A program made the position numbers and the translations under genes. The notes under the pieces are model-generated. The model ran no database searches. It saw only the letters and a program-made list of their open reading frames with translations, and was not told the origin of the DNA. A stretch of DNA of 64,000 bases from J089 sp964535735 (GTDB lineage: Bacteria; Fidelibacterota; Marinisomatia; Marinisomatales; J089), in NCBI GenBank assembly GCA_964535735.1, contig CAZHTM010000008.1, positions 14,056 to 78,055 of the forward strand, given 5' to 3'. Positions 27,411-37,323 of this stretch are shown one piece after another (the first letter of the stretch is position 1; every line of letters begins with the position of its first letter).

Positions 27411-28976
27411 ATGAAAAACCGAATAAAAACTGCAAAACTCAGCCTCGTTCTTCTGTCCTTCCTCATGGTGGGGTTTGGACAGGAAAATGTCTCCATGCAA
27501 GGTGCGGTGGGTTCCGTGACCCTAGACGGAAAAGTCTGGAATTCCTTGGCCTTCCGTCCCGTCATTCCCATCGGTAAGGCCGCCTTGGCTTTGGATCTGG
27601 TATTCTATGTAGATAGTGAAGGGAATTTGCATAAAGACGAGTGGGACTTTTCCAGTGGCTCCGCCATTAAAAACACCCTCATAGACAAAATTTATTATTT
27701 CCGCTGGGGACAACCTGGCGATCCCTTGTATTTAAAAATTGGGGCCTTAGACCGAGTATCACTGGGTTATGGAATTCTGGTTAATAACTACAGCAATACA
27801 TTGTTTTACCCTGATGTTCGGAAGATTGGCCTGGATTGGGGTGTGAAATTGAAATCGTTCCATCTTACGGGATTCGTAAATGATTTTAAAGAAAATATTT
27901 CCCTCACCGGTCTGCGTGTCGAATCATCGATGTTCACTGGTTTTCCGGTGGGAGTTAGCGCTGTGTTGGACCGTAATCAATATTTGGCATTAAGCGACCG
28001 TGACGGCGACGGACGACCGGACATGGTGGATGATTTTCCGGATAATGCTACCTATTGGTTGGATACAGATGGGGATGGTCTGGCGGATGTGGACCCCCTG
28101 GAATGGGATATTGACGGCGACGGAATTACCGATACGCTGGACAGTGATATTCCGGGATGGACGTTGGATACGACCATTGTGTTGGATCCATTCATTGATA
28201 CTCGTCCGGAACCCTTGAATGTATTGGAGACCTCAGACCCGGTGGGCGCCCTGGCCTTTGACGTGGGTTATCCCATTTTTAAGAACAAACGTTGGTCAGT
28301 TTATATTTACGCCCAAGCGGCTAAACTATTAGGGGAAACCATTGATCCGCTAACCGGTAAAAAGGAATCTTTAGGATCAGGACTTATTCCTTTGGGGGCC
28401 GGTACCCATTTTGGTCCCCTCCGGATCAATTTAGAATATCGAATGGTTCCCCACGGGAATTTTGAATTTGGCTACTGGAGTCGCTCCTATGATGCGGAAC
28501 GGGCTATCCTATCCTTGCGAGGAAATGAGAAAATTATTATAACTAAGGAATCCCGTCTTGGGGAATATGGTCCCATGAAAGGGCTTTACGGTCAGGCCGT
28601 TCTCAATCTATTGGGATGGTTTGATATTTCCGTATCATATCAAAATTTATATGGTGATAATTGGAATGCGGTCAGCCAATCCTTTGAACCATCCACGGTG
28701 GAAAGTTTTCTGGCGTCCATGTCTCTGTTAAAAACCGTGAGTAAGCTCAAAATTGCAAAGGTGTATTACCAGCAACAAAACGTACCCAATCCCTTCCAGT
28801 TTGATTTTACCGAAAATACGGTCATGGGGTATCGCCTGGCGTTGGAAATGGGCGGAGGAATGGTGATCAGCTATAACTTCCAACGTACGTTTGTGGATTT
28901 GAACGGCGACGGCGATGTGAATGACGCCAATGAACGTGTGAATCATACTGTTTTTGAAACCAGTTTCGGATTTTAA
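27411..28976 (+). CDS. Probable outer-membrane beta-barrel protein with TSP3-type calcium loops
   Basis: Start ATG 27411 opens a signal peptide (MKNRIKTAKLSLVLLSFLMVGFGQ). The roughly 521-aa product has long amphipathic beta-strands typical of porin-like barrels. Near residues 190-240 there is an insert of thrombospondin type 3-like loops (DRDGDGRPDMVDD, DTDGDGLADVDP, DIDGDGITDTLD). These probably bind calcium in an extracellular or periplasmic loop. A final calcium-type loop (DLNGDGDVNDANE) lies close to the C-terminus, which ends in Phe as many barrels do. It is divergent from the minus-strand unit. Function beyond envelope location is unknown. Confidence 0.75.
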   Translation: MKNRIKTAKLSLVLLSFLMVGFGQENVSMQGAVGSVTLDGKVWNSLAFRPVIPIGKAALALDLVFYVDSEGNLHKDEWDFSSGSAIKNTLIDKIYYFRWGQPGDPLYLKIGALDRVSLGYGILVNNYSNTLFYPDVRKIGLDWGVKLKSFHLTGFVNDFKENISLTGLRVESSMFTGFPVGVSAVLDRNQYLALSDRDGDGRPDMVDDFPDNATYWLDTDGDGLADVDPLEWDIDGDGITDTLDSDIPGWTLDTTIVLDPFIDTRPEPLNVLETSDPVGALAFDVGYPIFKNKRWSVYIYAQAAKLLGETIDPLTGKKESLGSGLIPLGAGTHFGPLRINLEYRMVPHGNFEFGYWSRSYDAERAILSLRGNEKIIITKESRLGEYGPMKGLYGQAVLNLLGWFDISVSYQNLYGDNWNAVSQSFEPSTVESFLASMSLLKTVSKLKIAKVYYQQQNVPNPFQFDFTENTVMGYRLALEMGGGMVISYNFQRTFVDLNGDGDVNDANERVNHTVFETSFGF

Positions 28977-28983
28977 GGCACCT

Positions 28984-31578
28984 ATGGACAGTAAAACTAT
29001 TCGCGAATCGTTTATCCAATATTTTCGGAGCAAGGACCATCAATTTGTTCGGAGTGCTCCAGTCATTCCCTGGGATGATCCCACGTTGTTGTTTACCAAT
29101 GCCGGGATGAATCAGTTTAAGCCCATTTTTTTGGGCGAGGAGACGCCGAAATTTTCCCGAGCTGTTAATAGTCAGAAATGCATTCGTGTAAGCGGGAAAC
29201 ACAATGATCTGGAAGAGGTGGGGCAGGATACCTACCACCATACGTTTTTTGAAATGCTGGGTAACTGGAGTTTCGGGGATTACTATAAGGCTGAAGCCAT
29301 CCGGTGGGCCTGGGAACTGGTGACGGAGATTTGGGGCCTGGATAAAAAGCGCCTTTGGGCAACGGTGTACACAGATGACGATGAAGCCTACAATTATTGG
29401 GTGAAGGAAACCGACATTGGTCAAGAGCGGGTTTTGCGTTTTGGCGCAAAGGAAAATTTCTGGGAGATGGGCGATACGGGTCCCTGTGGTCCATGTTCGG
29501 AAATTCACTATTATATTGGGGACGACATAAATCAGCAGAGTGCCGAAGGGGTCAATTCATCTCCGGAATACTGGGAATTATGGAATTTGGTCTTTATGCA
29601 GAATTACCGGGATGAATCTGGTACGTTAACGACTCTTCCTGCCAAACATGTGGACACGGGTGCCGGTCTGGAGCGGATTGTGGCCGTTATTCAGGGGAAA
29701 AAGAGCAATTACGACACGGATTTATTCATGCCCATCATTTCATCGATTGAATCGTTGACCGGTGTATCATACCAGGATAACCCGGTTCCCATGAGGGTTA
29801 TTGCGGACCATATTCGTATGTTGACCGTTTCCCTATCTGATGGGGCCATGCCGTCCAATGAAGGTCGCGGTTATGTCCTGCGGCGCATTTTGCGCCGGGC
29901 TTCACGATTTGGCCGGATGCTGGCCATGGAGGAGCCGTTTATTTATCGCTTGGTTGAGGAAGTGGATTCCATATTAGGCTCCATATACCCGGAAATATCG
30001 GATAAAAAATCTCATATCCAGCAGGTGATCAAAGCTGAGGAAGTTTCCTTTAATGAAACGCTGAATCGCGGATTGAATCATTTTGAGAAAATCATTCAGG
30101 AACAATCGGGAACTGTAATTTCCGGTGAAGCTGCATTTCGTTTATATGACACCTACGGGTTCCCCTTGGATCTGACTCAACTGATGGCTCGGGAACGGGG
30201 ACTTACGGTGGATGAACCTGGCTTCCAGAAAGCGATGGAAGCGCAACGCACTCGGGCAAAAGCCGCTGGAAAATTCAAGGCCAGATCCAATACCATTGAA
30301 TGGCGCGTTCTATCAGAGGGAGCATCATCTAAGTTTGTAGGGTATGATACCCTTAAGACGGAATCTACAATTCGTAAACTTGCCTATGTGGATGATAAAA
30401 TCTGGCTCATCCTGGATCAAACGCCTTTTTATGCCGAATCGGGAGGGCAGGTTGGCGATCAGGGAATTATCACCGGGGCAACCATTGATCTACGCGTCCT
30501 GGACACGCAAAAAGATTCAGGCGATATCCTACACATTTGTGATGGTGATTTTCCTCATGATCTTTCGGACTTAACCGTAACCTGTCAGGTTGATTCTGAC
30601 CGGAGACAAGCCATTCGCCGCAATCATACTACCACCCATTTATTACATAAGGCGCTTAAGGACGTTTTGGGAGATCATGTACACCAGGCTGGTTCTCTGG
30701 TTGGACCAGACTACCTCAGGTTTGACATGACCCATTTCGAAAAAATGACACCGGAGCAACTCCAGAGTGTGGAAGAGATTGTTAATCTTGAAATATTAAA
30801 AAATACACCTTTAGATGTATCACTTAAAGCATTTGATGAAGCTCGTGAGGAGGGAGCGGAAGCGCTCTTTGGGGAAAAATACGGAGATGTGGTTCGGGTC
30901 GTTACTGTTGGGGAATTTTCCAAGGAATTGTGTGGCGGAACCCATGTGGAGCGAACGGGAGATATTGGATCATTCAAAATAATTGAAGAAACGTCCCTGG
31001 CAGCTGGAATTCGACGGCTTGTTGCGGTAACAGGCGTTCAATCGTTTTCGTTGTTCCAAGATCGTTCCGTAACGTTACAAACCCTGGCCTCACTGGTCCA
31101 TTGCGGTGAGCAGGAATTAGTAGACCGTGTAGCGCAATTATTAAAACAAAAAAAGGCGTTGGAAAAAGGTCGTCAACGGTCAGTTGGTCCATCCACATCT
31201 ATTCCCGATTTATTAGCTCAAAGCCGAACCATCGATGGGTTCCCTCTTCTGATTGCCTGGGTAAATGCGGAATCTGATCGGGACTTAAAAGCTCTTGGTG
31301 ATCGTATTCTTGAACAGTGGCCGTCGGGAATTGCTGTCTTGTCCTCCAAATCCATGCCGAAGCCGGTAGCGCTGGTACTGGTCACCCGGGATTGGATTGC
31401 AAAGGGGTATCACGCCGGGCAATTGGCCAAAAACATAGGGAAAGCTATGGATGGTGGTGGTGGCGGTAGACCTCATTTGGCTACGGCAGGAGGCAAAGAT
31501 TTTGCTAAGCTCAATCAAATATTTGAAAAAGGATATGATTTGCTTCATTCGTTTCTAACACAGGATACGGAAAAATGA
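28984..31578 (+). CDS. alaS: Alanine--tRNA ligase
   Basis: Charges tRNA-Ala with alanine and edits mischarged Ser/Gly. Start ATG 28984 gives the standard N-terminus (IRESFIQYFRSKDHQFV). The catalytic domain has the class II motifs (NAGMNQFKPIFLG, GDTGPCGPCSEIHY, GAGLERI). The editing domain has HTTTHLLHKAL and the CGGTHV zinc motif. A C-terminal C-Ala domain ends GGGGGRPHLATAGG. At 864 aa it is full length. The stop overlaps the next start (ATGA at 31575). Confidence 0.98.
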   Translation: MDSKTIRESFIQYFRSKDHQFVRSAPVIPWDDPTLLFTNAGMNQFKPIFLGEETPKFSRAVNSQKCIRVSGKHNDLEEVGQDTYHHTFFEMLGNWSFGDYYKAEAIRWAWELVTEIWGLDKKRLWATVYTDDDEAYNYWVKETDIGQERVLRFGAKENFWEMGDTGPCGPCSEIHYYIGDDINQQSAEGVNSSPEYWELWNLVFMQNYRDESGTLTTLPAKHVDTGAGLERIVAVIQGKKSNYDTDLFMPIISSIESLTGVSYQDNPVPMRVIADHIRMLTVSLSDGAMPSNEGRGYVLRRILRRASRFGRMLAMEEPFIYRLVEEVDSILGSIYPEISDKKSHIQQVIKAEEVSFNETLNRGLNHFEKIIQEQSGTVISGEAAFRLYDTYGFPLDLTQLMARERGLTVDEPGFQKAMEAQRTRAKAAGKFKARSNTIEWRVLSEGASSKFVGYDTLKTESTIRKLAYVDDKIWLILDQTPFYAESGGQVGDQGIITGATIDLRVLDTQKDSGDILHICDGDFPHDLSDLTVTCQVDSDRRQAIRRNHTTTHLLHKALKDVLGDHVHQAGSLVGPDYLRFDMTHFEKMTPEQLQSVEEIVNLEILKNTPLDVSLKAFDEAREEGAEALFGEKYGDVVRVVTVGEFSKELCGGTHVERTGDIGSFKIIEETSLAAGIRRLVAVTGVQSFSLFQDRSVTLQTLASLVHCGEQELVDRVAQLLKQKKALEKGRQRSVGPSTSIPDLLAQSRTIDGFPLLIAWVNAESDRDLKALGDRILEQWPSGIAVLSSKSMPKPVALVLVTRDWIAKGYHAGQLAKNIGKAMDGGGGGRPHLATAGGKDFAKLNQIFEKGYDLLHSFLTQDTEK

Positions 31579-32009
31579 AATATCAAGCCAAAGAATCGGT
31601 GCACTGGATATACCTAGAAAAAGGGGAATTGGTGATGGAAACGCTCACCGACTATTGTCGCCAACATTCCATTGAAAATGGACAGATTACCGGCATTGGC
31701 GCAGTCGCCAACATACAGATGGGTGTTTTTGTCCCCGAAACAAAATCTTATCACCAAGACCGCTTCGAAGGGACTTACGAATTAACCAGTTTTATAGGCA
31801 ATATTACCATGAAAGACGGCTCACCGTTCATCCATGCTCATATCGTGTTGGGCGATCATGAGTTTAGAGCTATCAGTGGACATTGCATGGAAATGGAGGT
31901 GGCTGTCGTCGGTGAATTTATCATTCAGAAAATGGAAACCCAGGTCTTTCGCACGCTAAACCCAAGCGTTGGATTGGCCACCTGGACCATGGAGGAAATT
32001 CATGAGTAA
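31575..32009 (+). CDS. PPC/DUF296-domain protein
   Basis: A 144-aa cytoplasmic protein consisting of one PPC (plant and prokaryote conserved, DUF296) domain. Visible family features are GxITGIGAVANIQMGVF, the strand ELTSFIGNITMKDG and the metal-binding-like HAHIVLGDHEFRAISGH. Bacterial members are often labelled DNA-binding, but stand-alone versions without an AT-hook, as here, have no proven role. It sits between alaS and ridA with overlaps on both sides (ATGA and ATGAGTAA). Confidence 0.88.
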   Translation: MKYQAKESVHWIYLEKGELVMETLTDYCRQHSIENGQITGIGAVANIQMGVFVPETKSYHQDRFEGTYELTSFIGNITMKDGSPFIHAHIVLGDHEFRAISGHCMEMEVAVVGEFIIQKMETQVFRTLNPSVGLATWTMEEIHE

Positions 32010-32385
32010 AATCCCAGTATCTACTTCGGACGCGCCAGCGGCGATTGGTCCCTATAGTCAAGGAATTCTCACTGACCATTTATGCTTTACAGCCGGACAG
32101 ATTCCCCTTGATCCTTCAACAGGAAAATTAGTAGAAGGGGAGTTCCAGGATCGAGTTGAACAGGTATTTCAAAACCTCTCAGCTGTACTTAAAGCAGCCG
32201 GTACGTCCTTGGAAAAGGCTGTTAAAATAACTGTATACTTAACCGACTTAAATCAATTCGGTGAGGTTAACGCTGTTTTTGAGCGATGGTTCTCAGGAAT
32301 GACGCCTCCGGCTCGTTCGGCAGTGCAGGTCGCTGCTCTTCCCTTGGGCACCGATATTGAAATTGAATGTATCGCCACACGATAA
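32002..32385 (+). CDS. ridA: Enamine/imine deaminase RidA
   Basis: Hydrolyses reactive enamine/imine intermediates (such as 2-aminoacrylate) released by PLP enzymes. The 127-aa product starts at ATG 32002, after GGAGG at 31991-31995. The YjgF/YER057c/UK114 signature is complete: GPYSQG, the catalytic Arg in PPARSAVQVAALP, and the Glu in IEIECIA. The upstream gene's stop lies within the first codons (8-nt overlap). Confidence 0.96.
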   Translation: MSKIPVSTSDAPAAIGPYSQGILTDHLCFTAGQIPLDPSTGKLVEGEFQDRVEQVFQNLSAVLKAAGTSLEKAVKITVYLTDLNQFGEVNAVFERWFSGMTPPARSAVQVAALPLGTDIEIECIATR

Positions 32386-32470
32386 GCGGTTAATTTATTA
32401 AACCTGCCATTATTCTGAGATTCAGACAAATCCACATTGTACACCGCAGTGACGTTCCAAAGGAGGTCTT

Positions 32471-33733
32471 ATGAATCTTTGCATCTTTGAGGATGAGGGA
32501 TTTCGGAAACTCAATCCTCTTTGTTTGGCACGTCCAACCTTTGATCTCCGCTGCGGTATCGAAACGTTACTCACCAAACTTCGACGAATATTAACTGATC
32601 AACCGGTATACTTAGCGGTTCGGTCCTATTTAGCCGATCTCACAAAACGAGCACACCCGGAGAGTCAAGTCAATGTCTCACTCAATGATCTGGCGTCTGT
32701 TTTGGCGATCAACGGACGTTTACTCTGGAATCAGGGATTGCAGGTAAGGATCGAAACAATGCCCCTTCATACGGCGATTGTGGATGGAAACAATGTACTT
32801 GCAATAAAAATACAGGGGAAACTTTGGGATGAATTGAATCCTCTAAGTTCTGATTTTATCGATCAAGTCAAGGACCTATCCAGAATCCAAGTATTCGAGG
32901 AATCCTTCACAACCATTAACTATCCCTGGGATTTGATTGCAGAGAACGGGGCACAAATCGAAGCGGACTTTTCGTATTTAACCAACGATAAGCCGACCCT
33001 GTCGGGCACCTTGTCCGGGAATGTGACTTGTCTGAATACTGAGAGAATTCATATCGGCGAAGGGACGGTCATCAAACCGGGCGTCGTTCTCGATGCAGAA
33101 CGTGGCCCCATCTACATCGGAAGCAAGGTCCGAATTCTACCTAATGCCGTCTTAGAAGGACCTTTGTTTATTGGTGCAAACTCCCTTATTAAAGCTGGCG
33201 CAAAAATTTATGAAGACACAAGTATCGGTCCCGTTTGTAAGGTTGGGGGAGAAGTTGAGGCCTCGATCCTTCACGCCTATTCTAATAAGCAACATGAGGG
33301 TTTTCTAGGACATGCCTATCTAGGTTCATGGGTCAATATCGGCGCCGATTCCAATAATTCGGATTTGAAAAATAATTACAGTACCGTGAAAATGATGATC
33401 GACGGTGAATGGGTCGATAGTGGCACCCAATTTCTGGGACTGATAATGGGCGATCATTCAAAATGTGGTATTAATACGACATTTAACACGGGGACGGTGG
33501 TGGGTTTCCACTGCAATCTGTATGGATCTGAATTACATGCGACGCACATTCCCTCATTTGCCTGGGGATCGGGGCAAAATTATGTGACCTATCAATTGGA
33601 AAAAGCTATCGAGGTCGCCACCCGGGTCATGGGTCGCCGGGAGGTTAATTTTGATAAAATTGACCGGGACGTGTTCACCCACATTTTCAATGCCACGGCG
33701 GATAGTCGTCACGCCCACAATATGATGAATTAA
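32471..33733 (+). CDS. Alternative GlmU-type sugar nucleotidyl/acetyltransferase
   Basis: Likely makes UDP-GlcNAc from glucosamine-1-phosphate, or an equivalent activated sugar, for peptidoglycan and LPS. The 420-aa product is preceded by a strong AGGAGG at 32461-32466. The N-terminus (CIFEDEGFRKLNPLCLARPTF) matches the Bacteroidetes-type 'alternative GlmU' family rather than classical GlmU. From about residue 190 there are left-handed beta-helix hexapeptide repeats (IHIGEGTVIKPGVVL, VRILPNAVLEGP, IGADSNNSDLKNNYS), the acyltransferase part. Its precise sugar cannot be read from sequence. Confidence 0.88.
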   Translation: MNLCIFEDEGFRKLNPLCLARPTFDLRCGIETLLTKLRRILTDQPVYLAVRSYLADLTKRAHPESQVNVSLNDLASVLAINGRLLWNQGLQVRIETMPLHTAIVDGNNVLAIKIQGKLWDELNPLSSDFIDQVKDLSRIQVFEESFTTINYPWDLIAENGAQIEADFSYLTNDKPTLSGTLSGNVTCLNTERIHIGEGTVIKPGVVLDAERGPIYIGSKVRILPNAVLEGPLFIGANSLIKAGAKIYEDTSIGPVCKVGGEVEASILHAYSNKQHEGFLGHAYLGSWVNIGADSNNSDLKNNYSTVKMMIDGEWVDSGTQFLGLIMGDHSKCGINTTFNTGTVVGFHCNLYGSELHATHIPSFAWGSGQNYVTYQLEKAIEVATRVMGRREVNFDKIDRDVFTHIFNATADSRHAHNMMN

Positions 33734-33804
33734 TTCCTTCCCTCGACTTAATTTGTGAAAAGAATTATGTCTTACCGTGCCAACAAACCCCTGGAACTCA
33801 TCTT

Positions 33805-34731
33805 ATGACACTAGAGCAATCAAAACGCTACTTATTAATTGTGAATCCTGCTGGAGGCAGTGGCCGAACCATGGATGCATTGCCTGAAATTGAAAGGCTT
33901 CTCCGAGCACAATCCGTAACCTACGAATTTCATTTCACTCAAGAGCCCCTACATGCAGTGGAATTGGTCAAAGAACTGGCGCCTCAGTTTGATGTGATCG
34001 TTTCTGTGGGTGGTGATGGGACGATCAATGAAATTCTCAATGGTCTCCCGGATTTAGACAAACCCCTGGGAATGATTCCTATTGGTACAGGAAATGATTT
34101 TGCCCGCAGTTGTTTAGTTCCGCATGATGACCTGGAAAAAGATGTTGAAATCCTGTTAAATCATGATGTGCGTATGGTGGATGTGGGCGAGGTAAATGGC
34201 CGTCGCTTTATTAATGTGCTGGGGATGGGGTTCGAAGGCCGGAGTAATGATATTGGACGAATGTTGACCTTCATCAAAGGGGCTGTAAAATACTTACTGG
34301 CCATTGTTTACACACTTATCACCTATCGCCGAATTCCCATGAAAATAACGCTGGATGACGATACAACATTGGAAACCGATACTTTCCTGATCAGTGTGGG
34401 CAATGGATGGAATGTGGGTGGTGGATTGCAATTAACGCCACAAGCCAGGTTGGATGACGGGTGGTTTGATGTAACCTACATTGAAAAGATTTCTCGCTGG
34501 ACGATCATTTCCAATTTTCACCGGTTATTAAACGGCACCATCACTGATTTGGAAGAAGTCCAAACCTACCGCGCTAAAAAATTACTGGTGGAAAGTCCTC
34601 TTTCAATTCCATTGCATTTAGACGGTGAAGTTTTACCTGGAGAACGTCGGCATTTGGAAATTTCGCTTCATCCCCAGGCCCAGCCGGTCATTGGAAACTG
34701 GAGTGCGGATCCCCGAGGTAATGGGGACTAA
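33805..34731 (+). CDS. Diacylglycerol kinase-family lipid kinase (YegS/DagK type)
   Basis: A 308-aa ATP-dependent lipid kinase, probably phosphorylating diacylglycerol or a related lipid. The nucleotide-binding motifs are complete: NPAGGSGRT near the N-terminus, SVGGDGTINEILNG and PIGTGNDFARS. The C-terminal beta-sandwich domain ends LHLDGEVLPG. The next gene starts 11 nt before its stop. Sphingosine-kinase-like activity is possible but not indicated. Confidence 0.93.
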   Translation: MTLEQSKRYLLIVNPAGGSGRTMDALPEIERLLRAQSVTYEFHFTQEPLHAVELVKELAPQFDVIVSVGGDGTINEILNGLPDLDKPLGMIPIGTGNDFARSCLVPHDDLEKDVEILLNHDVRMVDVGEVNGRRFINVLGMGFEGRSNDIGRMLTFIKGAVKYLLAIVYTLITYRRIPMKITLDDDTTLETDTFLISVGNGWNVGGGLQLTPQARLDDGWFDVTYIEKISRWTIISNFHRLLNGTITDLEEVQTYRAKKLLVESPLSIPLHLDGEVLPGERRHLEISLHPQAQPVIGNWSADPRGNGD

Positions 34732-35146
34732 ACTTTTCGTCCTGCTTCTATTAGGCTCTCTTTTATGGGGGCAGGAGGTGGATTCGGTAAAAACGCAAGA
34801 TCCAGCCACTGCAGCAAAATGGGCGTTGATTTTTCCTGGTGTGGGACAGATTTACACAGGACATTATGTTAAAGCTGGTATTCTTGCGGGGTTAGAACTA
34901 GCGGCAATTTGGCGATTTAACGCGAACCGAATTCAGTACCGTGATTTCTCGGATGATATGGCCTTAAAGAAACATCGATACTTAGAGAAAAGAAATAAAT
35001 ATGCATGGTGGGCCGGGTTTATTTACATTTATGGTCTATTAGATGCGGTTGTTGATGCCCATCTATCAACATTTGACCAGGTTATGGAAGTGCCCATTGA
35101 AGGGCAGTCCACAGAATTAGAAAAGGACAGAGAGCAAGATCTATGA
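34721..35146 (+). CDS. Small membrane protein of DUF5683-like family
   Basis: A 141-aa protein. Start ATG 34721 gives a signal-like segment (MGTKLFVLLLLGSLLWGQ) and overlaps the lipid-kinase stop by 11 nt. The block AAKWALIFPGVGQIYTGHYVKAG resembles the PGxGQIYn segment of DUF5683 proteins found in Bacteroidetes-group genomes. A second hydrophobic segment (YAWWAGFIYIYGLLDAVVDAH) follows. Function unknown. The stop overlaps the transporter start (ATGA). Confidence 0.75.
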   Translation: MGTKLFVLLLLGSLLWGQEVDSVKTQDPATAAKWALIFPGVGQIYTGHYVKAGILAGLELAAIWRFNANRIQYRDFSDDMALKKHRYLEKRNKYAWWAGFIYIYGLLDAVVDAHLSTFDQVMEVPIEGQSTELEKDREQDL

Positions 35147-36507
35147 AAAAAAGAGAATCCTGGGGATCCCATGTGGGATTTATTCTGGCCGCAGCCGGGT
35201 CGGCAATTGGACTAGGGAACATCTGGAAATTCCCCTATATCGCCGGACAAAATGGTGGAGCAGCATTCGTCTTTATCTATCTCATTTGCATAGCGGTCAT
35301 TGGTTTGCCTGTTTTGATGGCCGAAATCCTCATGGGACGAGCGACCCATCGAAATCCTGTGGGAGCGTTCAAAGCGTTAAATAACTCCTCATTCTGGATC
35401 GGCGTTGGAGGACTCGGCGTCGTGGCTGGCTTCCTCATTTTATCTTACTATAGCGTCGTGGCTGGATGGGCCGTGGGTTATGTCGTAGAGGCCATAAAAG
35501 GATCATTTCATCAATATACGACCCCACAAATGGCGGGAGAACACTTCAACCAGTTGGTCGGGACACCGTCCTGGATTCTGGGTTACCATCTGCTATTTTC
35601 AGTCATTACCATGGGCGTAGTGTATGCCGGGGTGAAGCAAGGGATAGAATTGGGCAGTAAAATTATGATGCCCCTTTTGTTCGGAATTTTAATCATTTTG
35701 GTAATTCGTGGAGTTACCCTTCCAGATTCTGGAAAAGGTCTTGCCTTTCTATGGGTGGCTGACTGGAGTAAAATTGATGGTAACTCCATACTGGTTGCTC
35801 TGGGCCATGCCTTTTTCACTCTGAGTCTGGGTATGGGAGCTATGATGACCTATGGAAGTTATATGACCTCCAAAGACGATATTCCCACCGCATCCATTCA
35901 AATTGTGGGACTGGATACATTGATTGCCTTGCTGGCGGGTATCGCCATCTTTACGGCTGTATTTTCTGCTGGATTAGACCCTGCCGTGGGACCGGGGTTA
36001 ATCTTTCAAACCCTTCCTGTGGTATTCGCAAAAATGCCCGGTGGATATCTATTTGCCATTTTGTTTTTCGTTCTTTTGGTTTTGGCGGCTTTGAGTTCCG
36101 CTATTTCCTTACTGGAGGTTATTGTAGCTTATTTTGTGGATGAACGAAATTGGGTCCGGCATAAAGCCGTTTTAGTCATGGGATCGGTTGCTTTTCTCAT
36201 TGGAGTTCCTTCAGCGCTCTCCTACAATTTGATGAAAGACGTTAAGATTTTTGGCCTAAATTATTTTGATACGGTGGATTACCTGGCGGCCAATATCTTA
36301 CTTCCGCTGGGAGGTTTGCTCATTTCAATATTTGTGGCCTGGATTTGGGGATCAGATCGGGCCATTCGGGCGTTAAAAACAGGTGCTCCCCGGTGGTTTA
36401 AGGACCGCCACTGGGTTCCGGATGGCTGGTTGAAAATTCTTCAATATCTGGCGCCGGTCATGATTTTCATCGTCTTTCTTTATTCCATTGGCGTTATCAA
36501 ACTGTAG
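35143..36507 (+). CDS. Sodium-dependent transporter, SLC6/NSS (LeuT-like) family
   Basis: A 454-aa inner-membrane symporter expected to import an amino acid or similar amine with sodium. The first helix holds the canonical GSAIGLGNIWKFPY with the downstream NGGAAF. About eleven hydrophobic helices are visible, fewer than the twelve of animal members but usual for bacterial ones. Helix 6 and the sodium-site region (LGHAFFTLSLGMGAMMTYGSY) are conserved. The substrate cannot be assigned. Confidence 0.95.
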   Translation: MKKRESWGSHVGFILAAAGSAIGLGNIWKFPYIAGQNGGAAFVFIYLICIAVIGLPVLMAEILMGRATHRNPVGAFKALNNSSFWIGVGGLGVVAGFLILSYYSVVAGWAVGYVVEAIKGSFHQYTTPQMAGEHFNQLVGTPSWILGYHLLFSVITMGVVYAGVKQGIELGSKIMMPLLFGILIILVIRGVTLPDSGKGLAFLWVADWSKIDGNSILVALGHAFFTLSLGMGAMMTYGSYMTSKDDIPTASIQIVGLDTLIALLAGIAIFTAVFSAGLDPAVGPGLIFQTLPVVFAKMPGGYLFAILFFVLLVLAALSSAISLLEVIVAYFVDERNWVRHKAVLVMGSVAFLIGVPSALSYNLMKDVKIFGLNYFDTVDYLAANILLPLGGLLISIFVAWIWGSDRAIRALKTGAPRWFKDRHWVPDGWLKILQYLAPVMIFIVFLYSIGVIKL

Positions 36508-36513
36508 GACATT

Positions 36514-37323
36514 ATGATTGCACAACGTTTGTTTCCAGTGGGGACGCCCCGTCACGAACGGGTTTTCAACCTGGTGAAAACCATTGATGGTCTGGATGAT
36601 TTAAATCCATTGGCCTGGTTTGCCCTTTGGTCATTATTTACGGCCGGTATCAGTTCCTATGATGGTTATGTAAACCGTTATATCTTTTGGGATTTTTCAC
36701 GCTGGCTTCCGGGTATTCTGGGTTTGGCCTTTTGGACAGTCATGTATGTTATGGTGCTTCGACCCCGTAAATGGATGGAGTTTTCACCTCAATCTGCAAT
36801 AACGAAGAAACTCGTCATTCATTTGGCCTTAGCGGAAGTGATTTTCCTTAGCGGGTGGGCTCATATTTCATTACAGGGATTTTTCATCAGTTTGAGCTAT
36901 TTGCTGGGCTATGGAGCAATTTTGTTGGTGTACACAATACCTATTGAAAACATGGAATCCGGTGGCAAAGTCATTCCCGATTCGTCCTATCGATTCCGAA
37001 TTGTTATCACAGGCGTACTCCTTCTGGTACTGGCAATGGGTAGTGGAATATATCGCGATGATCCCGTTTTGAGTACTGCGGCGGTTGTCAGTTTGCCGTT
37101 TTATATCGTGGCTTTATTCGATAATCATGTACGCCATGTTCAGCGACTGCGCTTTTATCCTGCGTTTATTTTTACCGGATTCATCGCGTCGAGGGAAGCT
37201 TGGTATTTCATGGCCGCCGTTCTCTTATTCTACTTCCTGCGTCATTTCTATTATTTCCGGTTAGGAATCATTCACCCCTCGTTTGGCGTGGATCATGATG
37301 AACTTAATTTTGAAACCGAATGA
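36514..37323 (+). CDS. Polytopic membrane protein linked to ferredoxin and geranylgeranyl reductase, function unknown
   Basis: A 269-aa protein with roughly seven hydrophobic segments. I do not recognise a family; it lacks the Asp-rich motifs of UbiA prenyltransferases. A notable C-terminal part reads DNHVRHVQRLRFYPAFIF and then FLRHFYYFRLGIIHPSFG, rich in His and Arg. Its stop overlaps the ferredoxin start (ATGA at 37320), so it is coupled to the ferredoxin/reductase pair. A role in the same lipid or quinone modification is inference. Confidence 0.65.
   Translation: MIAQRLFPVGTPRHERVFNLVKTIDGLDDLNPLAWFALWSLFTAGISSYDGYVNRYIFWDFSRWLPGILGLAFWTVMYVMVLRPRKWMEFSPQSAITKKLVIHLALAEVIFLSGWAHISLQGFFISLSYLLGYGAILLVYTIPIENMESGGKVIPDSSYRFRIVITGVLLLVLAMGSGIYRDDPVLSTAAVVSLPFYIVALFDNHVRHVQRLRFYPAFIFTGFIASREAWYFMAAVLLFYFLRHFYYFRLGIIHPSFGVDHDELNFETE

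Noticed and set aside
28867..29508. 213-codon minus-strand frame opposite alaS
   Set aside because: It lies wholly against the highly conserved alaS catalytic domain and has no recognisable protein features; treated as an antisense shadow.
32386..32470. Gap before the alternative GlmU gene examined for tRNA, riboswitch or terminator
   Set aside because: Too short for a tRNA and no stable stem seen; only the AGGAGG ribosome-binding site is convincing.
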